Part shown: positions 56,734 through 64,000 of the stretch, piece after piece
Layout: each line of letters begins with the position of its first letter
Position numbering within the stretch: the stretch's first letter is position 1
Assembly (NCBI GenBank): GCA_945861415.1
Contig: CAMAUV010000002.1
Coordinates: forward strand, 62,001 to 126,000
Direction: 5' to 3'
Origin: Akkermansia muciniphila
Lineage (GTDB): Bacteria; Verrucomicrobiota; Verrucomicrobiia; Verrucomicrobiales; V1-33
DNA: 64,000 bases
Program-made: the position numbers and the translations under genes
The notes under the pieces: generated by a model
What the model was told of the DNA's origin: nothing
What the model saw: only the letters and a program-made list of their open reading frames with translations
Database searches by the model: none

Positions 56734-57186
56734 TCACTCCGTGGTCACCGAAGCCTCCGAGCGGTTGAGCGCCTGCTCAAGGGCGCGCCAGCCAAGCATG
56801 GCGCACTTCACCCGGGCGGGGAACTGGCGCACGCCGGCGAAGACGGCCAGCTCGCCGAATCGGTCCATGTCAGGATCAATCTCCGTGCTAACGATCTCGT
56901 GGAACCCGGTGAGCATCGCCCGGGCTTCTTCCACGGAGCGGCCCGCAGTTTTGACAGTCATGATGCTGGCGGCGCTTTGGCTGATGGCGCAACCCTGACC
57001 CTGAAAGGTTACTTTCCCGATTTTTCCGTCCTCCGTGAAGTTCACCCAGACTTCGATCTCGTCCCCGCAGGAGGGATTGACGCCCTCGGCGTGAAAAGCG
57101 GGAGGTACGGGCTGCGGACCATTGTTCCGCGGGCGGCGGGAGTGTTCGAGAATGACAGCCTGGTAGAGTTCGTCGAGGGGGTTCAT
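56734..57186 (-). CDS. sufU: SufU-type Fe-S cluster scaffold/sulfur carrier
   Basis: 150 residues. SufU takes persulfide sulfur from a cysteine desulfurase for Fe-S cluster building. The three conserved Cys are in NPSCGDEIEV (Cys40), GQGCAISQSAAS (Cys66) and ARVKCAMLGW (Cys128), and the segment between the second and third Cys is longer than in IscU, as expected for SufU. The SufBCDS genes are not nearby; the cysteine desulfurase at the other end of the window is of NifS/IscS type. First or second gene of a minus-strand group with the unknown gene upstream. Confidence 0.93.
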   Translation of the reverse strand: MNPLDELYQAVILEHSRRPRNNGPQPVPPAFHAEGVNPSCGDEIEVWVNFTEDGKIGKVTFQGQGCAISQSAASIMTVKTAGRSVEEARAMLTGFHEIVSTEIDPDMDRFGELAVFAGVRQFPARVKCAMLGWRALEQALNRSEASVTTE

Positions 57187-57201
57187 GAGGGCAGGGGAAC
57201 G

Positions 57202-57768
57202 TTAGGTGGGTTTTGCTTCCGCTGGTGTAGCCGCGGCAGCGGGAGGTTCCGGAGCGGGAGCTGTCGTGACGCTGTGAGGGTCCGCAGCAGGAGGGCCACT
57301 GGTGGCGGACTCCGCAGGCAGGGCCTCGCGGGAAGTGCCGTTGCCAAAGAGCCGTGAGAACAGGCGCTTGGGCAGACTGCGGCCACTGTCTTCGCCTGCT
57401 AGTTCATCTGCAGCGGCGGATTTGGCTGTTTCCCATGCCGGCGCAAACCCTGGGGCCTGCACCATCATGCGCTTTTCGGCGCGCGCATAGATTTCCAGAT
57501 CGCGCATCACTCTATGATCAGGCTTCTCGTTGAACTGACCGATGCGAAGGCGGAGGCTCTCGTTTTCTTTTGTGAGCCTCTCCTTTTCCTTGCGGATGAG
57601 TTCGTATTGGCGGGCCTCCAGTTCGAGCTTGTCACTCAGGTGCCGTCGATAGCGGCGGTATTCGCGCTTAGTTTTGAAGTGGCTACAGAAGGAGAGCACG
57701 AAGAAAAGGAGACCAAGGCACAAACCCCAGACGAAAGGCTTCGTGAAGAATTCTTTGAGAGCGTCCAT
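57202..57768 (-). CDS. Single-pass membrane protein with coiled coil
   Basis: 188 residues: a membrane helix near the N-terminus (about 12-29, FVWGLCLGLLFFVLSF), a basic coiled coil (about 33-80, KREYRRYRRHLSDKLELEAR ... KERLTKENESLRLRI), a linker, and a long Ala/Pro-rich tail (about 140-188). The layout recalls small cell-envelope or division-associated proteins, but no family is recognised. It is 15 bp upstream of sufU on the same strand. Confidence 0.7.
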   Translation of the reverse strand: MDALKEFFTKPFVWGLCLGLLFFVLSFCSHFKTKREYRRYRRHLSDKLELEARQYELIRKEKERLTKENESLRLRIGQFNEKPDHRVMRDLEIYARAEKRMMVQAPGFAPAWETAKSAAADELAGEDSGRSLPKRLFSRLFGNGTSREALPAESATSGPPAADPHSVTTAPAPEPPAAAATPAEAKPT

Positions 57769-58184
57769 GATGTGTTGGCCGGTGGTGGGAAAGTAGTGGA
57801 CGTCTAATAAACCGCGGATTTATCGGAGCAGAAGAGAAGTTTTTGAGTTTCGGTGACGAAGTTGCCGCGGGGTAGCGAAACACATCAGACACGGTGTGAG
57901 CCCTTTGGCGACTTCCGTCGTGTAATTTTCCGGAATAGCCTCCGGTAGGACCGTAAAAGCAGCTTCTGAGCCAGCGGATAGATATTACAGAACTCGCGAT
58001 ATTTAGCTTCACTAAAATAACTATAGGCATCTAAAGCAGTTGGCATTCCTGCTAGCCAGCGCAATTTTGCGAATTTTTGCAATTTCTGTAAAGAATTCGT
58101 TGTCAAATTTGCCAATTCGGCTATGACTACCAGACTCCAACCCGCATCCGCACCCAACGAGAAGGAACCCCTCACAAAGAACTC
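57769..58184. other. Intergenic stretch with a promoter region
   Basis: About 415 bases between two divergent genes, A/T-rich at 58010-58115, with several GCAATTT/GAATTT motifs. A minus frame (57885-58044, 53 codons) ends in a basic tail but is not convincing. No RNA gene seen. Confidence 0.4.
58100..58127 (+). promoter_or_regulatory. Possible sigma-70 promoter of the ATPase gene
   Basis: TTGTCA (58100-58105), 16-bp spacer, TATGAC (58122-58127), about 57 bp before the ATPase start. The match is fair and the surrounding A/T-rich DNA fits. Confidence 0.35.
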
Positions 58185-60323
58185 ATGAACGGAAACCCGT
58201 TTGCGTCTGATATTTATCCCGATGGCCTGCCGGCTCAGACCGGCGGCGTGCATCCGCTGCACAGCGGGGCTATCTCTGAGTTGAAAGAAATCGTCTCCCG
58301 TGCTGGGGGCCGCAGCCAAGAGGAAAGTGCGACTGAAGGCGGCGGCACGGTGGTGCTTTTGAGTGCACCACGGGCGGGTTTTGGAAAATCTCATCTGCTG
58401 GCGCGCCTTGCGGAAGAGATGGGGGATCGGGCATTCGTTGTGGCCGTGCCTTTTGACCGGGAGCGTGAAGCGCTATGGAGTGCACTATTGTGGCGGTTAC
58501 TGGAAACATTTCACGCCACGAAAGTCGGCAGCCTCTCCCTGCTGGATCTGGTGGCGCGCCGGCTTTTTGCACTGGTGAATCAGCAGATGATCCGCGACCG
58601 CCAAGTTCCTTGCGCGAATCCCGCGGAAGCGCTCGCGGCACTTGAGGATCGGTGGGCCGAGTTGTTTGACTTCACGAGCGCCACGCAGCCGGTGGCCCGG
58701 TGGTTTGCCGAGCATTTTGAGCGGCTGCTGCCGTTTGCCAGCACTACAACGGGCAACATGGCCGGACTGCCTGCGGAGGCGGCGGCGCACTGGCTGCGGG
58801 TGCTCATTGCGTATGCTCAGGGCCGTAACGACGGCGAGGCCGTGCGTTGGGAATCTCTGCGTTGGAGTGTGCTCCAGCCCAGCGGTCCGGCTCTCTCTCA
58901 GAAGGGAATGAGCATTGTCTCCGCAGGGCTGCAGGGTGAAGCGGGAGCGAGGCAGCGTGTGGTGGAATTTTGCCGCCTCTCGGCTGGAGTTAGGCCCCTA
59001 GTGCTGGTCTTTGATGACCTTGATCTCTTCCATCACGAAACCGCCAGCGTCGCGCGCATTGCCGGATTCATTACAGAAATGCGGCGGCTGCTCTCCCGCG
59101 CCGTGCAAGTGCTCAGCGTAAATGAGGACCTCTGGACGCAGACATTCCAGCGCGCTATCCCCAGCGCCATTGAGGACCGGCTCACGGGGAATCAGATCAC
59201 CCTCGGAGGAATTGGACGGGATGAAGCCGTGGACTTGATCCGCACACGCCTGACACAATGCGGCCACTCGCCGCTGGAGGTCTCACAGTTTCTCCACCGT
59301 CTGAATCTGCCGGCATGGTTCTCCCACGAGGCCGGGCGGAAGATTTCCCCGCGTGCTGTGCTTCGTTATGCCTGCGGCATTTGGGAAGCTGCTCAGCGCC
59401 GACCCGTTTCCTCCCTCACGGCGGCGGAACTCAGCCGCAGTGCGATAACGGCCATTCCCTCGGTTACAGTCACGGCAGAAGATGCCGGCCTTTATTGGGC
59501 GCGTCCGGATTCCTTTCTGCAAATTCCGGATGATGCCATCGAAGAGGAAGCGGAAGGCCTCAACCAGCCGCGGCCCGCCGTTGGCCCCGCCTTTCAGAGC
59601 CTGCGCAAAGCGCTCTCGCTCATGCTGCCGCCATTGGAAGAAGAATCCGCGCTCACTTCCGGTGCCGTTATCCCGGCACCGCGGGAACACGAACCAGCCG
59701 TCCTGCGGCCCGCTCCGCCCGAGCCGGTGGAATCCGTGGAGTCCCAGCTCAACCGCCGCTTTCACCAGTTGCGCATTCATTTCCTCAACGCCCCATGGCT
59801 TGCCATTGATCAGGAGCGCATCTTTCACCTGCTCCAGTCTGCTGGTCGCAGGCTTGCCATCGTGCGCTGGCTGGACCATCCGCTTCAGGGTTCCCCGGGT
59901 CAAAGCGCGGGGTCATGGATCGGGCCGGACGCAGAAGTCCTTTTCGGCAGCGAACCTTACAGCGACCGCGTCTACTGGTCATCGCTGATAGACTTCGCGC
60001 GTGAGCGGAGTGGTCATGGGTTCTGTGTTGGACGGCCCCACACCGCGCAGTGTCGCCTCATGGTGTTCTCTTCGGTCAAGAGTCCGGTGAATCTTTCCGC
60101 GTGGATGCCGCCGGACGAAATAATCAATGTGAGAACCCATTTTCTCGAAATTCAGTCCGTGGATCAGCCCACGCTGGCCACCCTCTACGCGGCCGATGAA
60201 ATGATGCGTGAAAGTGAGCGCGCTGAAGCCGCCGCCACGCCTGCACAGACGTTCACGTTCCTCATTCCGCACATCGAGTTTCTGTGGAAACAGGTTACAC
60301 GCAGTGCAGCGAAAGCGGCGTGA
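58185..60323 (+). CDS. Uncharacterised STAND/AAA-like P-loop ATPase
   Basis: 712 residues. Walker A is LLSAPRAGFGKSHLL (Lys68) and Walker B is LVLVFDDLDLF (about 280). After it come a sensor-like region (VQVLSVNEDLWTQTF), then a winged-helix-like stretch (PRAVLRYACGIWEAAQ). A Pro/Glu linker (about 490-525) leads to a C-terminal domain of about 180 residues (QLNRRFHQLRIHFLNAPWLA ... VRTHFLEIQSV), which I do not recognise. The N-terminal arrangement recalls ATP-binding subunits that clamp DNA or peptides, such as the BrxC/D-like or Cdc6-like proteins, but no such partner gene is near. Followed by gluQ. Confidence 0.75.
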   Translation: MNGNPFASDIYPDGLPAQTGGVHPLHSGAISELKEIVSRAGGRSQEESATEGGGTVVLLSAPRAGFGKSHLLARLAEEMGDRAFVVAVPFDREREALWSALLWRLLETFHATKVGSLSLLDLVARRLFALVNQQMIRDRQVPCANPAEALAALEDRWAELFDFTSATQPVARWFAEHFERLLPFASTTTGNMAGLPAEAAAHWLRVLIAYAQGRNDGEAVRWESLRWSVLQPSGPALSQKGMSIVSAGLQGEAGARQRVVEFCRLSAGVRPLVLVFDDLDLFHHETASVARIAGFITEMRRLLSRAVQVLSVNEDLWTQTFQRAIPSAIEDRLTGNQITLGGIGRDEAVDLIRTRLTQCGHSPLEVSQFLHRLNLPAWFSHEAGRKISPRAVLRYACGIWEAAQRRPVSSLTAAELSRSAITAIPSVTVTAEDAGLYWARPDSFLQIPDDAIEEEAEGLNQPRPAVGPAFQSLRKALSLMLPPLEEESALTSGAVIPAPREHEPAVLRPAPPEPVESVESQLNRRFHQLRIHFLNAPWLAIDQERIFHLLQSAGRRLAIVRWLDHPLQGSPGQSAGSWIGPDAEVLFGSEPYSDRVYWSSLIDFARERSGHGFCVGRPHTAQCRLMVFSSVKSPVNLSAWMPPDEIINVRTHFLEIQSVDQPTLATLYAADEMMRESERAEAAATPAQTFTFLIPHIEFLWKQVTRSAAKAA

Positions 60324-60422
60324 GATGACTGGAGAGCGGGCGGAACCGGATAAAGTTTTCATTGAGCAGTTTTCAGGGCAGTAGGTTTCCCCTCGTTTCT
60401 GAAAAATTGACGAGTTCCTGAC

Positions 60423-61247
60423 ATGCCCACCCGATTTGCCCCCAGCCCTACCGGCCTGCTCCATCTGGGGCACGCCTACGCCGCCAGCTCGGCGCGGGCC
60501 GCGGCCCGTGACACCGACGGCGTCATGATACTGCGACTGGAGGACATCGACTCCACGCGGTGCCGGCCGGAATATGAAGCAGCGATTTTTGAGGATTTGG
60601 CTTGGCTTGGACTGTCATGGCCGGAGCCTGTCTGGCGGCAAAGTGAGCGCATGGCACACTACCACATTGCGCTCCAGCGGCTGGAAGCCATGGGCTTGCT
60701 CTACCCTTGTTTTTGCACCCGCCGTGATCTTGCCGCTATTGACGCTCCACAGGGGCCGGACGGCCCGCTCTATCCCGGAACCTGCCGGTCACTTTCGCCT
60801 CTGGAAAGAACCGCCCGGTTGGAGACGGCGGTGCATTACTCCTTGCGTCTGGATGTCGCCATGGCCATGAGCCTAACGGGGCCGCTCACATGGCAGGATC
60901 TGGACCGCGGCTTGCAATCGGCCCGACCGGAACTTCTTGGCGACGTCATTCTTGCCCGTAAAGACATCGCCACCAGTTATCATCTCGCCGTGACCATCGA
61001 CGACGCCGCCCAAAGCGTCACCACGGTGACCCGCGGCGAAGACCTTTTCGCCAGCACCCACATTCACCGTCTCCTCCAGGCCTTGCTGCGTTTGCCGGTG
61101 CCCGTCTGGCACCATCATCGCCTCGTGCTCGACGAGCAGGGGCGCAGGCTCGCAAAAAGGGCAGACTCGGTCTCTATCAGGTCCTATCGCCAAAGTGGGC
61201 TCACTCCGGGAGCGGTTCTGGCGTTAGCGGGGGCTCGAAGTGACTAG
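60423..61247 (+). CDS. gluQ: Glutamyl-Q tRNA(Asp) synthetase
   Basis: 274 residues. It places glutamate on the queuosine base of tRNA(Asp); it is a GluRS paralogue without the anticodon-binding domain. Signatures: RFAPSPTGLLHLGHA with the HIGH-like motif (His14/His17), RLEDIDSTR, PCFCTRRDL and PGTC zinc cysteines, and RRLAKRADSVSI in place of KMSKS. Length is normal. It implies that this organism makes queuosine-modified tRNA. Confidence 0.94.
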   Translation: MPTRFAPSPTGLLHLGHAYAASSARAAARDTDGVMILRLEDIDSTRCRPEYEAAIFEDLAWLGLSWPEPVWRQSERMAHYHIALQRLEAMGLLYPCFCTRRDLAAIDAPQGPDGPLYPGTCRSLSPLERTARLETAVHYSLRLDVAMAMSLTGPLTWQDLDRGLQSARPELLGDVILARKDIATSYHLAVTIDDAAQSVTTVTRGEDLFASTHIHRLLQALLRLPVPVWHHHRLVLDEQGRRLAKRADSVSIRSYRQSGLTPGAVLALAGARSD

Positions 61248-61450
61248 TTTAAATCTCTGTAGATCAACGTGTTAAGCTGAGGTTGCAAATTTGAGAAAGC
61301 TAACATCTAGGACTACCACAAAAAACAATAAATTAATTATCAAAAATATTGCAATTATAATTAAATCGTCTAGTTATATGCTGATTTTCATCTTTGCCCA
61401 CGTTTGCCACGGCTCGCCGAACAACGTCGGCCCTGATCAAAGCGCACCCT
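61248..61450. other. A/T-rich intergenic region before the histidine kinase
   Basis: About 200 bases; 61290-61380 is strikingly A/T-rich for this genome (AATAAATTAATTATC, AATTATAATTAAATC). It is a likely promoter and regulator region for the kinase gene. A frame through it (61291-61497) is not protein-like. Confidence 0.5.
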
Positions 61451-63949
61451 ATGTCCAAAAAACCGCACAAATCAACGCCCTGCAGCCTTCAGGCTAGGTC
61501 AGCGGCCCTGTGCCTTGGAGTGACGTTGTTGGGGGTTGTGCCGAGCGCGCTATTCCTACTCAGCCAGCAAAGAGAGGAGGGTTATCGGATGCTCAAGACA
61601 CAGGCCGGTATGGCTGGGCAAAGCCTTGCGACTGCGGCCCGGGCACCAGTGGATGTTAGGATGGACCTGTTGCGAACCGCCGCCCTCGAACTCATGTCAG
61701 TGGCTGGAGCGGTGGATTATATCCTTGTGGCCCCAGCCGGCGAGGGCATGCCCGCGACCTTGTTTCTTCCGGGGAGCAAGGATTCTACAGTTAAAGCGGA
61801 CGTTGCGGGAGTGGTAGAGAGGGGCACTAAAGAGATTGAATCGCCCCATTCAGGGCTTAGCGTGATGCGGAGTTTGCATCCCCTGCCGAGTGGCGGCTGG
61901 GTGGAGGTGGCGGTGTCTATGCAGCACTTCGAGACCGCCCTAGCGGTAGCTCAGCGCCGGACGATATATGCGGGAGGCGCCGCAGTTTTTGTGGGCCTGC
62001 TATGCTCCTTCCTGTTTGCCCGGCGCATCGCGCGTCCCCTCGAAGAGCTCTGCGGAATGGCAAAGGGAATCGCCTCAGGCGTCCTCTCTACCCGTGCCGA
62101 GCAAACGACCAGCAGCGGGGAAATCAGTATGCTGGCTGCCAATCTCAATACGATGGCCTCACGTCTCGAAGAGAACCAAAGCAGGATGCTGACCGCCAAT
62201 ACTGAGTTGGAGCGGATGAATGGACAGTTGTCCCTGCGGTTTAAACGCACCCAACTGCTGGCCGACATCTCCGCGGAATTCCTAGCAGCTGATTCCGCCC
62301 CCACGGACACGGTTTTCACTTCGGCTCTGGGTCGCCTCGCAGAAGAACTTAGCCTAGAGGGTGCCTGCATCTTCACCCGGTCCGCCGCAAATTCCGGCAT
62401 GCTTCAAAAGTCATGGGAGTGGAACTGTCTCCTCGGTCCGATTTGCAAGATGGAGCGAGTTCCTGAGGCTGGCTTTCCGTGGGCCATTGCGCAAATCTTC
62501 CGCGAGGGCGTTATCACCCTCGCGGACACGAAAGCCCTGCCCGAAGAGGCCCGGGCAGAACGCATCAATCTTGAGCGGCTCGACATCACCACCGCTGCAG
62601 GCGTCGCCTTGGGAACAGGTGAAAAGCCGTCGGCCTATCTCTTTCTCCGCGGACACGGGGCGCCGCGAGCTTGGAGCTGTGATGAAGAGCAGTTCATTAA
62701 ACTTGCCGGAGGCCTGTTCGCCAATGCCATCGCGCGCCGCGAAGCCGCATCCGAACGTGAGATCCTGCATGCCCAACTCCTCCAGTCCCAGAAAATGGAG
62801 GCTGTCGGTCAGCTCTCAGGAGGCATCGCCCACGATTTCAACAACATGCTGGTGCCCATCATCGGCTACAGCGACAGTATTCTGAGTCAGGTGCCGGAGG
62901 GTTCGCAGTGGTCGGGCGAAATCCGCGAGATCAAGCGCGCCGCAGAGAGTGCCGCGGCCATTACCCGCCGCCTCCTGACCTTCAGCCGCCAGCAGATTAC
63001 CACCCGCAAGGAAATGAATCTCAATGAACACATTGAGTCCGTTCACAAAATGCTCGCCCGCCTGCTCGGCGAAACGATCCAACTCCGTCTCGACCTCTCC
63101 CCAGAGCTGTGGACGGTCTCTGCGGACTGTAGTCAGGTTGATCAGTGCCTCGTCAATCTCGCCGTCAACGCGAAGGCCGCCATGTCCGCATCGGGCGGCA
63201 CTATCCGCATCAGCACGGCTATGGTGGATAGTGAGGACAAGCATTTTCAGCCGCGACCCGGAGCGAAATCTCAGGGCGTCTTCGTCCGCCTTAGCGTGGA
63301 AGACACCGGCTGCGGTATGGATGCTGCCACCATCGCCCGGATATTTGAACCCTTCTTCTCCACCAAAGGCACCGAAGGCACCGGACTCGGCCTCAGCGTC
63401 GTCCATGGTGTCATGCAGGATCACGGCGGTTGGGTCACCGTAGATTCCGTTAAAGGAGAGGGCACGAGCTTCCGCCTCTGGCTGCCGGCCCTCAACGAGC
63501 CCCTCCCCAAACCCATGGACACAGGGCTGGTCACCGCTATGGACATCCCGCGCGGCAAAGGTCAGACCGTTCTCCTGATCGAAGATGAACCAGGAGTGTT
63601 GGCCTTCGTTTCCGCAGCCCTCCGCCAGAACGGATATAAAATGCTCACCGCGGCCAGCGGAGCCGCAGCGCGCGAAATCTTCCACGAGAAATTCCATACC
63701 ATTGACCTCGTCATGAGTGATGTTGTCCTACCTGACGCTTCCGGAGTCGACCTTGTGGAGGAATTCTACGCCATCGTGCCGAGCCTGCGGGCCCTGCTGA
63801 GCAGCGGCTATAGCGACAAGCAGTCGCTGGTGGAGTTGGTCGAGAAACGCGGCCTCCGCTTCCTGCATAAGCCGTATACACTCATCCAATTGCTGGAGTC
63901 CGTCCACGGTGCTTTGCATGGCGCCGCCCAGCGCTTGCTGGTTAGCTAG
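61451..63949 (+). CDS. Hybrid sensor histidine kinase with C-terminal receiver domain
   Basis: 832 residues from ATG 61451; the longer frame begins at a TTG in A/T-rich DNA. Order: membrane helix (about 14-35, AALCLGVTLLGVVPSALFLL), extracytoplasmic sensor (about 40-170), second helix (about 175-195), HAMP (RRIARPLEELCGMAKGI), GAF-like domain (about 275-430), HisKA with GQLSGGIAHDFNNML (His461), HATPase with DTGCGMD and GTGLGLSVVHGVM, and a receiver domain (about 710-825) with VMSDVVLP (Asp757) and RFLHKPY. The residues for autophosphorylation and phosphotransfer to its own receiver are present. Signal and target unknown. Confidence 0.93.
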   Translation: MSKKPHKSTPCSLQARSAALCLGVTLLGVVPSALFLLSQQREEGYRMLKTQAGMAGQSLATAARAPVDVRMDLLRTAALELMSVAGAVDYILVAPAGEGMPATLFLPGSKDSTVKADVAGVVERGTKEIESPHSGLSVMRSLHPLPSGGWVEVAVSMQHFETALAVAQRRTIYAGGAAVFVGLLCSFLFARRIARPLEELCGMAKGIASGVLSTRAEQTTSSGEISMLAANLNTMASRLEENQSRMLTANTELERMNGQLSLRFKRTQLLADISAEFLAADSAPTDTVFTSALGRLAEELSLEGACIFTRSAANSGMLQKSWEWNCLLGPICKMERVPEAGFPWAIAQIFREGVITLADTKALPEEARAERINLERLDITTAAGVALGTGEKPSAYLFLRGHGAPRAWSCDEEQFIKLAGGLFANAIARREAASEREILHAQLLQSQKMEAVGQLSGGIAHDFNNMLVPIIGYSDSILSQVPEGSQWSGEIREIKRAAESAAAITRRLLTFSRQQITTRKEMNLNEHIESVHKMLARLLGETIQLRLDLSPELWTVSADCSQVDQCLVNLAVNAKAAMSASGGTIRISTAMVDSEDKHFQPRPGAKSQGVFVRLSVEDTGCGMDAATIARIFEPFFSTKGTEGTGLGLSVVHGVMQDHGGWVTVDSVKGEGTSFRLWLPALNEPLPKPMDTGLVTAMDIPRGKGQTVLLIEDEPGVLAFVSAALRQNGYKMLTAASGAAAREIFHEKFHTIDLVMSDVVLPDASGVDLVEEFYAIVPSLRALLSSGYSDKQSLVELVEKRGLRFLHKPYTLIQLLESVHGALHGAAQRLLVS

Positions 63950-64000
63950 GCCACCGGGAGGAAAGCGGACTGCCGCGAACGCAGAGTGCGCGGGCCATAT

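Noticed and set aside
57885-58394. 169-residue minus-strand ORF across the ATPase promoter
   Set aside because: Most of it is the antisense of the ATPase gene; the rest has no protein-like pattern.

Overview
The window reads as about 59-60% GC chromosomal DNA from a bacterium of the phylum Verrucomicrobiota. This rests on gene content, not on any marker gene: two very large secreted lamin-tail/CotH proteins, a PQQ-like beta-propeller protein, DUF4381/BatA and MoxR/DUF58 genes, GYF_2 (DUF4339) proteins, a NIPSNAP protein, a large PurF variant and AccD/FolC/GlnD. No rRNA, tRNA, CRISPR array, insertion sequence or prophage was seen.

Layout. 0-4.5 kb: 5' part of a NifS/IscS-type cysteine desulfurase (cut by the window edge), an FAH-family hydrolase, a secreted unknown protein, a signal-peptide stub, a 9-bp tandem repeat and an amidase-fold protein that has lost most of its catalytic residues. 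4.5-11.2 kb: CotH/lamin-tail protein, beta-propeller protein, BatA and DUF4381. 11.4-21.3 kb: ThiG coupled to a C39-like peptidase, MoaC, NIPSNAP, a lamin-tail gene remnant, a sugar-phosphate isomerase, a DUF255 thioredoxin protein, a DSD1-type PLP enzyme with RidA, and a DUF116-polyprenyl synthetase fusion. 21.4-31.5 kb: an 1826-residue surface protein, two GYF_2 ORFs, SelA, a Lys/Glu-rich secreted protein, a lipase and AcpS. 31.5-39.6 kb: PbpC, a lone NuoH, MoxR+DUF58, and AccD-FolC. 39.6-49 kb: an epimerase-family remnant, a secreted unknown, a GT39-like membrane protein overlapping GlnD, a TlpA-like thioredoxin and PurF. 49-57.8 kb: a DUF1460 gene with an in-frame amber codon, a kinase-like protein, PgeF, a decayed stretch with a MarC remnant, a TolB/PA/M28/PDZ peptidase, a second amber-interrupted gene, SufU and a coiled-coil membrane protein. 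58-64 kb: an uncharacterised P-loop ATPase, GluQ and a hybrid histidine kinase.

Most of this is housekeeping: Fe-S assembly, thiamin and molybdopterin synthesis, fatty-acid initiation, folate, purine and nitrogen control, peptidoglycan and selenocysteine. The unusual aspects are (1) the degenerate amidase, (2) the DUF116-prenyltransferase fusion, (3) a D-serine dehydratase-like enzyme paired with RidA, (4) the uncharacterised ATPase, and (5) a high load of broken genes: three gene fragments, a stub and two amber-interrupted ORFs. No clear multi-gene novel system stands out; the novelty is mostly in single proteins.
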